A DNA stretch of 64,000 nucleotides from Flavobacterium gelidicaeli (GCF_013294005.1 NZ_JABSNK010000002.1:186001-250000); one strand, 5' to 3'. Shown: positions 9,082 to 18,248, counted from the first letter of the stretch. Notes: generated from the sequence alone by a model not told the origin. A program made the numbers and translations.

Positions 9082-10398
9082 ATGGAATTGAAAGAAAAAT
9101 TAATCTCGTCTTTTATGGCTTTTGAAGAGCGCATCGATGTTCACTCTGAACTTCATGATGTTCGTACAGCAGCCTTAAAAAACTTTGAAAATAAAGGTTT
9201 CCCAACCAAAAAAGAAGAAGCGTGGAAATACACATCGTTAAATGCCATTTTAAAAAATGACTTTACCGTATTTCCTAAAACAGAAAGTAACATCCAATAC
9301 TCGGATGTTAAGAAGTATTTTCTACATGAAGTTGATACGTACAAAGTGGTATTTATTGATGGTGTATTTAGTTCCCACCTATCTGAAACTACGCACGAAG
9401 CTATTGACGTTTGTTTGATGGCATCTGCCCTTACAAAGCCAAAATACAAATCGGTTATCGATACTTACTTCAATAAAATTGCAAACAAAGACGAGAGTTT
9501 AACCTCTTTAAATACTGCTTTTGCAAACGAAGGTGCTTATATCAATATCCCAAAAAGTAAAGTTGCAGACAAGCCTATCGAAATCATGTATTTCTCTACA
9601 GGAAACGAAGCTGCTTTAATGGTACAACCACGTAATTTGATTATTGTACATGAAAATGCGCAAGTACAAATTATTGAGCGTCACCAAAGTTTAAGCGAAA
9701 ATCCAGTATTGACAAACTCAGTAACTGAAATCTTTGCCGAAAAACACGCAATCGTAGATTTTTACAAAATTCAAAACGATAACGATACTGCTAATTTAGT
9801 TGACAATACGTATGTGTCGCAACAACAAGACAGCAGTGTAGCGGTAAATACATTTAGTTTTGGTGGAAACCTAACTAGAAACAATTTGAACTTCTACCAC
9901 TTTGGAGAGCATATTGTAAGCTACTTGAACGGAATCACAATTATTGGCGAAAAGCAACACGTAGACCATTACACACTAGTGCAACATGCTACGCCTAACT
10001 GCGAAAGTCACCAAGATTACAAAGGGATTTTCTCTGATAAATCAACGGGTGTTTTTAACGGAAAAATATATGTTGAGAGAGAAGCGCAAAAAACAAATGC
10101 CTTCCAAAAAAGCAATAACATTCTATTAAGCGACAAAGCAACGATTAATGCCAAACCGCAATTAGAAATTTTTGCTGATGACGTAAAATGTTCGCACGGT
10201 TGTACAATTGGCCAACTTGATGAAACAGCAATGTTCTACATGCAACAACGCGGAATCCCTCAAAAAGAAGCTAAAGCATTGTTGATGTATGCCTTTACAA
10301 ACAAAGTAATCGAAAGCATTAAAATACCAGAATTGAAACAACGCATCACGAAACTTATTGCAAGTAAATTAGGTGTGAAAATTGGATTTGATTTGTAA
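9082..10398 (+). CDS. sufD: Fe-S cluster assembly protein SufD
   Basis: 438 aa. It shows the SufB/SufD C-terminal core (EIFADDVKCSHGCTIGQLDETAMFYMQQRGI) containing the conserved His-Gly-Cys-Thr of SufD. It pairs with SufB in the SufBC2D scaffold. The N-terminal segment (KKEEAWKYTSL) is also typical of SufD. A strong terminator follows. Confidence 0.97.
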   Translation: MELKEKLISSFMAFEERIDVHSELHDVRTAALKNFENKGFPTKKEEAWKYTSLNAILKNDFTVFPKTESNIQYSDVKKYFLHEVDTYKVVFIDGVFSSHLSETTHEAIDVCLMASALTKPKYKSVIDTYFNKIANKDESLTSLNTAFANEGAYINIPKSKVADKPIEIMYFSTGNEAALMVQPRNLIIVHENAQVQIIERHQSLSENPVLTNSVTEIFAEKHAIVDFYKIQNDNDTANLVDNTYVSQQQDSSVAVNTFSFGGNLTRNNLNFYHFGEHIVSYLNGITIIGEKQHVDHYTLVQHATPNCESHQDYKGIFSDKSTGVFNGKIYVEREAQKTNAFQKSNNILLSDKATINAKPQLEIFADDVKCSHGCTIGQLDETAMFYMQQRGIPQKEAKALLMYAFTNKVIESIKIPELKQRITKLIASKLGVKIGFDL

Positions 10399-10416
10399 TA
10401 ATCAAAGACCTAAAAT

Positions 10417-10462
10417 AATTAACCCTTTCCGAGTTTTAACTTAGAAAGGGTTAATTTTTTTT
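10417..10462 (+). terminator. Terminator of sufBCD
   Basis: The 13-bp stem AATTAACCCTTTC / GAAAGGGTTAATT is followed by a run of T. It ends right where the repeat element at 10463 begins. Confidence 0.85.
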
Positions 10463-10547
10463 GGAGCTATTTCCAGCTATCCGTTACAATCTTTTGGCAA
10501 GGCTAAAAAACGCCTTCCCAAAAGGATTTTCACTGCTATCTGGGCTA
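10463..10547 (-). repeat. Dispersed structured repeat, variable-core family (copy E)
   Basis: On the minus strand it reads TAGCCCAGATAGCAGTG, AATCCTTTT, a hairpin core, AAAAGATTGTAACGGATAGC and GGAAATAGCTCC. The flanks match copies at 18698, 26444, 46295 and 57600, while the core differs. It ends 7 nt from the stop of the 10555 gene. Confidence 0.75.
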
Positions 10548-10554
10548 AAAAATA

Positions 10555-11229
10555 TTATTCATTCACACACATTAGCTCAATATACTTTTTAGTAAATTTT
10601 AAAAAATCATCATACTCCTTTAAAAATACTTTCAAATCAATCGAACTAAATTCTGGAGAATTTTTTGAATCATTGTACTTCATTAAATATGCAAAAGCAA
10701 CTGGATATGCAGAACCACGATAAGAATTAAGCTGAGCATTAATGAAGGAATGTTTATATCCATTAGAAATTTCATTCAATGTTAGTAAAATACTTTTAAA
10801 CTTATCAAATTCCCCATCAAAACATTTTTCCTTATTAAGAAACTCGCCAATTGAACTCACTTTAATCTTCAGCGGATATCTAGTATTTTCTTTAAAATAA
10901 CTCAATATGAAAATCAAAGATATTAATTCATCCGACGTCTTTCTTAACCAATAAAAAAGCTGTTCAATTTTCATTATTTCTTTATAACCTATATCAAGAC
11001 TTAAATCGACTGTTCCGCTTAACACTAATTCCTTTTTCGAATTATAAAAATCATCATAAATATTTATAATTTCACTATTGCAATTTTCGATTCTAACAAC
11101 AATTTGCATCCAAATTAGATTTAAATTACCAAAATTAGTGTTAGTTGGTAAACAAATAAACAGCAATACATTAAAATTTGCTTTATACTTCTTCAAAGCC
11201 TCCATCAATGGATAATTTTCGTTTATCAT
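10555..11229 (-). CDS. Hypothetical protein, unrecognised
   Basis: 224 aa, mostly helical, no signal peptide or membrane segment. I do not recognise the family. A motif EISNGYKHSFIN near residue 155 recalls the helical cores of HEPN-like or DUF-type bundles, but the resemblance is too weak to name. The gene starts 3 nt after the serine hydrolase stop and so is probably co-transcribed with it. Both interrupt the suf cluster on the opposite strand. Confidence 0.65.
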   Translation of the reverse strand: MINENYPLMEALKKYKANFNVLLFICLPTNTNFGNLNLIWMQIVVRIENCNSEIINIYDDFYNSKKELVLSGTVDLSLDIGYKEIMKIEQLFYWLRKTSDELISLIFILSYFKENTRYPLKIKVSSIGEFLNKEKCFDGEFDKFKSILLTLNEISNGYKHSFINAQLNSYRGSAYPVAFAYLMKYNDSKNSPEFSSIDLKVFLKEYDDFLKFTKKYIELMCVNE

Positions 11230-11232
11230 AAT

Positions 11233-12579
11233 TTACTTCTTAAAACTCCCCAAAATCCCTTTCAGCATACCGTTGACGTCAAACTTAGCATCTTCGGTTA
11301 AACCCATTCGTACAATCACCAAATCCTGTGACGGAATGATAAATACCTTTTGTCCTTGAAAACCATTGGCAGAGTATAAATCCTTAGGTGCATCAGGATA
11401 TCTTCCTCCAGCATTTAGCCAGAAATGTGCCCCATAATCACCTTTGGATCCATTGGTAGGTGTCGCTACATATTTGGCCCAGCTTTTATCGAATAATTGG
11501 TCGCCATTCCAGTTTCCTTCGTGTAAATACAGTAAACCAAATTTCCCCCAGTCGCGCGTGGTTGCCCATGCATAAGACGAGCCAATGAAATTTCCTGCCA
11601 TGTCCGTTTCTACAACCATCGATTTCATTCCAATTTTATCAATCAACGCCGAATACCAAAAATCTAAATATTCTTGATGCGTCTTAAATTGATTTCTCAA
11701 AATATAAGACAGTAAATTAGTCGTTCCTGAGGAATAGTTCCAATGGGTATTAGGTTTGTAGGCAACTTTCTTTTCTAACTGAATGCGACCCATATTGCGT
11801 GATAGAAACAACATTTTTGTCGCATCGCTAATAGCTGTATAATCTTCCTCCCATGCCAAGCCTGAATTCATGTGTAGCAAATCACTCGTTGTGATAATCT
11901 TACGATCGTCATTTTTCCATTCTGGGATAGGAGCTGGTGCATTAATAGTATATTTTCCTTGATGCTGTAGAATCCCAAATACAGTCGCGGTAATACTTTT
12001 AGTCATTGACCAACCTAGAATTTTACTTTCCTTATTAAAACCTGTATCGTATTTCTCAGCGATAATTTTGTCTTTATAAATAACTAGTAAGGATCTTGTG
12101 CGCTTAGCGACATTTCCTTCGGTGTCAAAAGCATTGGTCACAGCCGAATTTAATTTAGCATAATCCACATTCGAAAAAACCGTGTCTTTTTGCTCCTTAT
12201 CCCCATAAGGAAATGCCAAATTATTTCTAGATTTATTTCGTTTAGGAATTTCATAAGGGGTACTACTATCAAAACCCTCGTCAATCAACGTAGCTCCTAA
12301 ACCCTCACGATAAATGGCTTTACGTTCTTTCAACCCATAAACAGATGCCGTTGCAAACTTACCAGCTTCATTTATTTTGTTTTTAGCTAAATCAATCAGC
12401 TTGATATCGTTGTCTCCTTTTTCGATCATTTCCTGTGAACGGCCATCAATAAAATGTCCAGACGCTATACTTTTGGCTGAAAAGCCCGAGATTAAATCCA
12501 GTTTAGGATAGGTCGTGAAGCCGATATAAAAAACACCTATAAGTAAGGCAATACCAACAAGCTTTAAGAATTTTTTCAT
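11233..12579 (-). CDS. Serine hydrolase, beta-lactamase class C family
   Basis: 448 aa. An N-terminal hydrophobic helix (about 8-24) anchors or exports it. The catalytic SxxK is SMTK (Ser191, Lys194). The YxN-type motif is YSS (Tyr282) in HWNYSSGTTNLL, and a late GxHFWLNAGG stretch is near the third motif. The family includes esterases, D-aminopeptidases and nylon hydrolase-like (EstB) enzymes, so the substrate is unknown. It is divergent from sufS. Confidence 0.9.
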   Translation of the reverse strand: MKKFLKLVGIALLIGVFYIGFTTYPKLDLISGFSAKSIASGHFIDGRSQEMIEKGDNDIKLIDLAKNKINEAGKFATASVYGLKERKAIYREGLGATLIDEGFDSSTPYEIPKRNKSRNNLAFPYGDKEQKDTVFSNVDYAKLNSAVTNAFDTEGNVAKRTRSLLVIYKDKIIAEKYDTGFNKESKILGWSMTKSITATVFGILQHQGKYTINAPAPIPEWKNDDRKIITTSDLLHMNSGLAWEEDYTAISDATKMLFLSRNMGRIQLEKKVAYKPNTHWNYSSGTTNLLSYILRNQFKTHQEYLDFWYSALIDKIGMKSMVVETDMAGNFIGSSYAWATTRDWGKFGLLYLHEGNWNGDQLFDKSWAKYVATPTNGSKGDYGAHFWLNAGGRYPDAPKDLYSANGFQGQKVFIIPSQDLVIVRMGLTEDAKFDVNGMLKGILGSFKK

Positions 12580-12726
12580 AAGGAGTTATTTTAATGCAAT
12601 TTATTAAAAACATTTAAGGTACATAAATAAAGTTGCATTTAACTTTATAACTGTTTTGATACTAAACCATAGTTAAGAATCTATTAAAAACTTGGATATC
12701 GTAATTTCATAGTGGTTTATATTTAG

Positions 12727-12734
12727 TACTTTTG
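12727..12734 (+). promoter_or_regulatory. -7 box for sufS
   Basis: TACTTTTG fits TAnnTTTG, 24 nt before the sufS ATG. The upstream -33 region (around 12705) is only T-rich. Confidence 0.5.
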
Positions 12735-12758
12735 TATGTAGAATTTTTCTAAATAATT

Positions 12759-13973
12759 ATGCTAGACATTCAAAAAATAAGAGCCGATTTCCCTATTCTT
12801 TCTGAAAAAGTAAACGGAAAACCATTAGTATATTTCGATAACGGAGCAACCTCTCAAAAGCCACAAGTGGTTATTGATGCTATATCAAAATATTATCAAG
12901 AAATAAATGCTAACATCCATCGCGGAGTACATACTTTGAGTCAGTTAGCTACTGATGCTTATGAAATCTCGCGGGGTAAAGTGCAAAATCATATCAATGC
13001 CCAATTTTCGCACGAAGTACTTTTTACTTCAGGAACCACTTTTGGTATTAATTTAATCGCAAATGGATTTGCTTCTATCTTAAAAACTGGTGACGAAGTT
13101 TTAGTATCAGCATTAGAACATCACAGTAACATAGTGCCTTGGCAAATGTTATGTGAGAAAACTGGAGCGGTCTTAAAAGTGATTCCGATGAATGAGAAAG
13201 GCGAATTGATAATAGCAGAATATGACAAATTATTGTCAGATAAAACTAAAATCGTCACTGTTAATCACATTTCGAATGCTTTAGGGACGGTTAATCCTAT
13301 AAAATATATGATTGACAAAGCACATGAAGTGGGTGCTGCTATTTTAATTGATGGCGCACAAGCGGTGCCTCATATTAAACCTGATGTGCAAGCACTAGAT
13401 TGTGATTTCTATGTTTTTTCAGGACATAAAATGTGTGGTCCTACGGGAACAGGTATTTTATACGGAAAAGAAGCTTGGTTAAACAAATTACCTCCTTATC
13501 AAGGTGGTGGCGAAATGATTAAAGAAGTCACTTTCGAAAAAACTACTTATGCTGAACTACCTCATAAATTTGAAGCGGGAACGCCTAATATTGCAGGCGG
13601 TATTGTATTAGGAACGGCAATAGATTACATGAACAGTGTAGGTTTTGAAAATATTCAAGATCAAGAACTTAAATTATTAGAATACGGTACTAAGCGTTTG
13701 CTAGAAATTGAAGGTTTACGAATTATAGGAACCGCAGCCGAAAAAACATCAGTGATTTCGTTTAATATTGAAGGAATTCATCCATATGACATTGGTACGA
13801 TAATTGACAAATTAGGAATAGCGGTTAGAACAGGTCACCACTGTGCGCAACCAATTATGAATTATTTTAATATTCCAGGAACAATCCGTGCTTCCTTTTC
13901 TTTTTATAACACAACAGAGGAAATTGATGCTATGGTTGCAGCCTTGAAAAAAGCACAAATGATGCTATCTTAA
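12759..13973 (+). CDS. sufS: Cysteine desulfurase SufS
   Basis: 404 aa. It is a PLP enzyme that removes sulfur from cysteine for SufE and SufBCD. The PLP lysine is Lys224 in SGHKMCGPTGTG, and the catalytic Cys362 lies in RTGHHCAQP, the group II (SufS) form. It starts a second suf transcription unit with the lipoprotein, sufE, DUF59 and DUF2480 genes. Confidence 0.97.
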   Translation: MLDIQKIRADFPILSEKVNGKPLVYFDNGATSQKPQVVIDAISKYYQEINANIHRGVHTLSQLATDAYEISRGKVQNHINAQFSHEVLFTSGTTFGINLIANGFASILKTGDEVLVSALEHHSNIVPWQMLCEKTGAVLKVIPMNEKGELIIAEYDKLLSDKTKIVTVNHISNALGTVNPIKYMIDKAHEVGAAILIDGAQAVPHIKPDVQALDCDFYVFSGHKMCGPTGTGILYGKEAWLNKLPPYQGGGEMIKEVTFEKTTYAELPHKFEAGTPNIAGGIVLGTAIDYMNSVGFENIQDQELKLLEYGTKRLLEIEGLRIIGTAAEKTSVISFNIEGIHPYDIGTIIDKLGIAVRTGHHCAQPIMNYFNIPGTIRASFSFYNTTEEIDAMVAALKKAQMMLS

Positions 13974-13983
13974 AACTATCAAT

Positions 13984-14427
13984 ATGAAACTATTTTCTTT
14001 ACTATTCTTGACATTATTCCTTGGAAAAGGTTGCGATAACAATAAAAATCAAGATATCAATACTGCTGTAATCGAGTATGTTGCTAATACAAGAGGATAT
14101 TATCAAAAAGTAACTATTGAGAAACAAATGGTTTCTGTTTCTAAAGAGCGTAGTGGAAATGATAAAATAGTTCCAACAAAAATAACTGATGCAGATTGGA
14201 AAGAACTAATCGCCATCTTTCAAGAAGTGAATTTGGATGAAATTAAAGATTTAAAATCACCAACAGAAAAGCGTTTTTATGATGGTGCGGCTATAGCCAA
14301 ATTGACAATTACCTATAAAGGAACTGCTTATGAAGCCCCTAGCTTTGATCATGGTTTTCCTCCTTATGAAATAAAGACGTTAGTAAATAAAATAAACTCA
14401 TTTGTAAAACAAGACAATGAAGATTAA
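13984..14427 (+). CDS. Small lipoprotein of unknown function in the suf operon
   Basis: 147 aa. The signal peptide has a lipobox-like LFLGKGC with Cys17. The mature part (IEYVANTRGYYQKVTIEKQ, then KRFYDGA and SFDHGFPPYEIKTLV) is not a family I recognise. It lies between sufS and sufE, overlapping sufE by 11 nt, so it is translationally coupled to Fe-S genes although it is predicted to be outside the cytoplasm. Confidence 0.8.
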   Translation: MKLFSLLFLTLFLGKGCDNNKNQDINTAVIEYVANTRGYYQKVTIEKQMVSVSKERSGNDKIVPTKITDADWKELIAIFQEVNLDEIKDLKSPTEKRFYDGAAIAKLTITYKGTAYEAPSFDHGFPPYEIKTLVNKINSFVKQDNED

Positions 14428-14836
14428 AGACATACAAGAAGAAATAGTAGATGAATTTTCCATGTTTGATGATTGGATGCAACGTTATGAATACATCATT
14501 GACCTTGGAAAAAACTTGCCATTAATAAAAGAAGAGTTCAAATCAGAAGAAAATTTAATCAAAGGGTGTCAGTCTAAAGTGTGGCTACAAGGTGAGCAAA
14601 ACGACGGCATGGTTGTTTTTACAGCTGATAGCGATGCAATATTAACTAAAGGAATCATCGCGATTTTGATTCGGGTATTTTCAAATCAAAAAGCTGAAGA
14701 CATCATTGCAGCCGATATGAATTTTATTGATGAAATAGGACTTAAGGAACATTTATCTCCAACTCGCGCAAATGGATTAGTTTCCATGATAAAAAACATT
14801 AAAATGTATGCTTTAGCATTTAATGCTAAAAAATAA
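14417..14836 (+). CDS. sufE: SufE sulfur acceptor protein
   Basis: 139 aa. The sulfur-accepting Cys51 sits in the family motif LIKGCQSKVWL. It takes persulfide sulfur from SufS to SufB. It overlaps the preceding lipoprotein gene. Confidence 0.95.
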   Translation: MKIKDIQEEIVDEFSMFDDWMQRYEYIIDLGKNLPLIKEEFKSEENLIKGCQSKVWLQGEQNDGMVVFTADSDAILTKGIIAILIRVFSNQKAEDIIAADMNFIDEIGLKEHLSPTRANGLVSMIKNIKMYALAFNAKK

Positions 14837-14896
14837 CAAATAGTTTAAGTGAACCTTTATGGCTCAACAACAGAAATAATAAATAAAAGAATAAAA

Positions 14897-15220
14897 ATGG
14901 AACAAGAGATAGATACAAATGAATTAGGAGAAGCAATTGTAAAAAAATTAAAAACAATTTACGATCCTGAAATTCCAGTTGATATATATGAATTAGGATT
15001 AATCTATGACGTAATGGTAAATACTGATTACGAAGTAAAAATATTAATGACACTTACTTCTCCTAACTGCCCAGTTGCTGAGAGTTTGCCAAAAGAAGTT
15101 GAAGACAAAGTAAGATCTATTGAACACGTAAAAGATGCTGAAGTAGAAATTACATTTGACCCACCATGGAGTAAAGATTTAATGAGTGAAGAAGCAAAAC
15201 TAGAACTAGGAATGTTGTAA
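14897..15220 (+). CDS. DUF59 / MIP18-like metal-sulfur cluster assembly factor (SufT-like)
   Basis: 107 aa from the ATG at 14897. The DUF59 core is clear: IYDPEIPVDIYELGLIYDV, then TLTSPNCPVAESLP with the conserved Cys, and ITFDPPWSKDLMSEEAKLELGML. Members act late in Fe-S maturation. The frame also opens at a GTG at 14849, but the added 16 residues (NLYGSTTEIINKRIK) are not part of the family, and an A-rich leader precedes the ATG. Confidence 0.93.
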   Translation: MEQEIDTNELGEAIVKKLKTIYDPEIPVDIYELGLIYDVMVNTDYEVKILMTLTSPNCPVAESLPKEVEDKVRSIEHVKDAEVEITFDPPWSKDLMSEEAKLELGML

Positions 15221-15224
15221 AAGA

Positions 15225-15295
15225 GTTTCAAGTTTAAGGTTTCAAATTGATTGTGACAAAATCAAACTAGCAACCTTAAACCTTAAACCTTAAAC
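15225..15295 (+). repeat. Intra-operon palindrome with heptamer arms (DUF59-DUF2480 gap)
   Basis: The left arm 15225-15249 and the right arm 15271-15295 are inverted, 20 of 25 matching, with a 21-nt loop. The right arm is a run of CCTTAAA heptamers. It has the same design and related sequence to 9007-9070, and it fills the 83-bp gap. Confidence 0.78.
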
Positions 15296-15303
15296 AAAAA
15301 CAG

Positions 15304-15813
15304 ATGGAAGAAATAATAAATAAAGTAGCGAGTAGTGTTCTTGAGGTTTTTGATCTTGAGGATTATTATCCAAAAGGTATACGAACACAAATTGATATTT
15401 CGCAATGGTTATTAGAGGGGTTCTTATTGAAAGAAAAAGATTTTAGAGAACACCTTAAAAATCATGATTGGACACAATACAAAGACCATTATGTAGCAAT
15501 TAATTGCAGTACAGATGCTATTGTTCCAGCTTGGGCTTCAATACTCGTAACGATTCAAGTAGCGCCCTTTGCAAAAAAAATTGTAAACGGTATCCTTGAA
15601 GATTTAGACGCTGCCTTATACGAGGAAATTCTTGCCAAGATAGATTATACTGTTTACCAAGACAAACCCGTTATTATTAAAGGTTGTTCTAAAAAACCCG
15701 TTCCTATGCGTGCTTATGTTTTAGCTGCACAAAACTTGCAACCATTTGCAAGAAGCATTATGTATGGCGAAGCATGTTCAGCAGTGCCTTTATATAAAAC
15801 GGCTAAAAAATAA
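15304..15813 (+). CDS. DUF2480 family protein
   Basis: 169 aa. The family pattern is recognisable: FDLEDYYPKGIRTQIDISQWL, EKDFREHLKNHDWTQYKDHYVAINC, and KGCSKKPVPMRAYVLAAQNLQP with MYGEACSAVPL. It occurs in Bacteroidota at the end of the suf cluster. Conserved cysteines would allow a role in metal or sulfur handling, but no function is known. Confidence 0.9.
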   Translation: MEEIINKVASSVLEVFDLEDYYPKGIRTQIDISQWLLEGFLLKEKDFREHLKNHDWTQYKDHYVAINCSTDAIVPAWASILVTIQVAPFAKKIVNGILEDLDAALYEEILAKIDYTVYQDKPVIIKGCSKKPVPMRAYVLAAQNLQPFARSIMYGEACSAVPLYKTAKK

Positions 15814-15828
15814 AATAGTTACCAATTT

Positions 15829-15883
15829 ATAACGCAAATTTGGCGAAGAGAGAGCAATACTTTTTTCGCCAAATTTGCGTTAT
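15829..15883 (+). terminator. Perfect 19-bp hairpin after DUF2480
   Basis: The arms at 15829-15847 and 15865-15883 are perfectly complementary (AACGCAAATTTGGCG core) with a 17-nt loop. It sits 16 nt after the DUF2480 stop. A T-rich but not pure-T tail follows, so it may be a terminator or a 3'-end stabiliser. Confidence 0.6.
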
Positions 15884-16222
15884 TTAGTTTATTAACAACG
15901 TGAATAAAATATTTTAATGCATCTAGTCGAGAATATTCGCAGTTCATCTAAAAAAATAATTGCCAGTTTCTAACTCTAAAAAATAAACTTTTTATAGCTA
16001 TTTTTAATTGTATCAAAAGTGTAAAACTAAATCAATAAAAACCGTTATTTAACAAGATACACTACTAATTATCAGTATTATACAAAAAAGCAAAAGAGGT
16101 ATAAAAATAACATATTTTTTCTATAAATTTAACAAAATAAAGAAATAGAAATAAGATACAAAAAAAACACAAACAACTTAAATTCAGAAGATTATACTAT
16201 TACGTATTCTCATTATTTTAAT
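15884..16222. other. Non-coding AT-rich stretch upstream of DUF3078
   Basis: I see no ORF, repeat or RNA fold here beyond A/T-rich sequence leading to the promoter at 16223. Confidence 0.5.
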
Positions 16223-16230
16223 TACCTTTG
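16223..16230 (+). promoter_or_regulatory. -7 box for the DUF3078 gene
   Basis: TACCTTTG matches TAnnTTTG, 19 nt upstream of the ATG at 16250. Confidence 0.55.
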
Positions 16231-16249
16231 TCTTTTTAAAACAATATTT

Positions 16250-17098
16250 ATGAAAAAATTACTACTTACATTCCTATTTATTTTTGCATTAACAACTGTA
16301 AATGCGCAGGAAGTTGTAAAAGATTCTACAAAACTTTGGACTAAAAAAGGAAACATCTCCTTATTATTCAATCAATCATCATACAATAAACAATGGCTTG
16401 GTGGTGGTACATCTAATGTGGCTGGGAATTTCGGAATAAACTATGATTTTAACTATAAAAAAGATGATGTTGTTTGGGATAACAAATTCATACTTGCTTA
16501 TGGTTTAAGTAAAATAAAAGGAGATGATCAAACAGCAAAAACAGATGACCGAATTGAGTTGAATTCACTTTGGGGTAAAAAAGCGTCAGGAAACTGGTAT
16601 TACTCCGCTTATTTCAATTTCAAGAGTCAACTGGATACTGGTTTAGACAAAGACAATGTGCGTATTTCACACTTTTTCTCACCTGCTTACTTCCAAGTAG
16701 GTCCAGGTATGTTATGGAAAAAAAGTGATAATTTAAGTGTTAACTTTGCTCCAGCTGCTGCAAAAGCAATTTTTGTTCACAGCCATTTTACTGAATTCGG
16801 ACCTTCATTTGGAGTTTTACAAGGTGATAATTCTCGATTTGAATTTGGAGCAAGCATATCAGCTTATTATAAGTTTGTTGTTATGAGTAATGTTTCTGTT
16901 GAAAACAGATTAAACTTATATTCTAATTATTTAGACAATCCTCAAAATGTTGATGTTGATTACCAAATGAATGTCGTGATGAAAATCAACAAATACCTTT
17001 CGGCAAATGTTGCTCTACAGGCTATTTATGATGATAACTCCATAAAAGGTGTTCAAGTAAAAGAACTTTTTGGAATTGGTGTAAACTACGGTTTCTAA
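16250..17098 (+). CDS. DUF3078 domain outer-membrane-type protein
   Basis: 282 aa with signal peptide (MKKLLLTFLFIFALTTVNA). The mature part is amphipathic beta-rich: GNISLLFNQSSYNKQWLGGG, then repeated YDFNYKKDDVVWDNKF-type strands and a C-terminal aromatic Phe (GIGVNYGF). It is probably a small outer-membrane beta-barrel. Function is unknown. It is a single gene with its own promoter and terminator. Confidence 0.88.
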   Translation: MKKLLLTFLFIFALTTVNAQEVVKDSTKLWTKKGNISLLFNQSSYNKQWLGGGTSNVAGNFGINYDFNYKKDDVVWDNKFILAYGLSKIKGDDQTAKTDDRIELNSLWGKKASGNWYYSAYFNFKSQLDTGLDKDNVRISHFFSPAYFQVGPGMLWKKSDNLSVNFAPAAAKAIFVHSHFTEFGPSFGVLQGDNSRFEFGASISAYYKFVVMSNVSVENRLNLYSNYLDNPQNVDVDYQMNVVMKINKYLSANVALQAIYDDNSIKGVQVKELFGIGVNYGF

Positions 17099-17116
17099 GT
17101 CAAACTATATTATATC

Positions 17117-17156
17117 AAAAATCCCTTTTGAAAAGTATTCAAAAGGGATTTTTTTA
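17117..17156. terminator. Bidirectional terminator between DUF3078 and the oxidoreductase remnant
   Basis: AAAATCCCTTTTGAA (17117-17131) and TTCAAAAGGGATTTT (17138-17152) form a perfect 15-bp stem. A-run before and T-run after allow use from both strands. Confidence 0.88.
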
Positions 17157-17186
17157 TTTGCCTCGGACTAACCTTGGTAGAATTTA

Positions 17187-18181
17187 CTACTGTATTTTTA
17201 CTACTGTCCTACCTTTTAATTTACCTTCGAGCATTAATTTTATTTTTTCATTTAATTCATTCAATGTAACTTCATTACAAGTTGCTGCGAAAGCATCCGT
17301 TTTCCATTCCTTTGCTAATTTATTCCACACCTGCTCTCTATATGACATTGGGTAATTTTGAGAATCGATGCCTATAAGTGCAATCCCTCTTAGAATAAAA
17401 GGGAAAACAGTAAGATCTAGTTTTGGAGAAGCGACATTTCCGCAGCAGGTAATCACTCCCATTGGAAGAACCGATTTTATAATGTTTTCAAGTATAACTC
17501 CTCCTACTGTGTCTATTGCTCCAGCAAAAGAAGGTTTTAAAAGTGGTTTCTTGTCTAATTCTTCAAAATCTTTTCGTGCAATAATCGAATCTGCGCCCAG
17601 CCTTTTTAAATAATCAGTTTCTGATTCCTTGCCGGTTATTGCAGCAACTTGATATCCTAGCTTTTTCAAAATCGCAATGCTTAATGAACCTACACCACCA
17701 CTTGCACCCGAAACGACAATAGTTCCATCAGCAGGTTTAACCATTTCACTCAGTCTGTAAACAGACATTCCAGCCGTTAATCCAGCTGTACCAATAATCA
17801 TAGCCTCTTTCATTGATAAGTTTTCGGGCAATTGGACAGCCCAATCTGCTGGTACTTTTATATATTCGGCAAAACCTCCATTGGTATTCATTCCAAGGTC
17901 ATAACTCGTTACAATTACCTTTTCATCTACTTTGAACTTGGCAGAATTTGAAGTCACAATTACACCCACTACATCAATTCCTGGCATATGCGGATAATTT
18001 CTTGTGACTCCTTTATTTCCGCTTGCCGACAAAGCGTCTTTGTAATTCAAGGAGTTATAGTGTACTTTGACAATAATTCGTCTTGGCCAAGAGGCTCAAA
18101 AGGCATTTCTTTTATTATTGAAACAAACTTTTCTTCTTGCTCTTCTACTCTAAATGCTTTATATGTTGCTATTGAATTCAT
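17187..18181 (-). pseudogene. YhdH/AcuI-type zinc-independent quinone-family oxidoreductase, frameshifted
   Basis: An open part (17187-18050) encodes the Rossmann core (VSGASGGVGSLSIAILKKLGY) and the C-terminus of the acrylyl-CoA reductase family. It begins at MNYKDALS, about 43 residues short of the usual N-terminus. The missing part is present in another frame from the ATG at 18181 (MNSIATYKAFRVEEQEEKFV ... EPLGQDEL). It joins the core (VKVHYNSLNYKDAL) if one base is restored near 18070-18078. The repaired length, about 331 aa, fits the family. A true pseudogene or a sequencing error are both possible. It is divergent from an HxlR regulator. Confidence 0.75.
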
Positions 18182-18248
18182 AGTTGTTTTTTAAATGATT
18201 GTATTACTTTTATAACAAAGTTCGATTAAAAAACAGTCGCAAACAACA

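Noticed and set aside
14849..14896. Upstream GTG start for the DUF59 gene
   Set aside because: The added residues are not part of the family and the ATG at 14897 has a better leader.
14826..15053. Minus-strand ORF opposite the DUF59 gene
   Set aside because: Leucine-rich shadow of an AT-rich coding region; no family signature.
17128..17613. Plus-strand ORFs opposite the oxidoreductase
   Set aside because: They are shadows of a clearly conserved protein on the minus strand.
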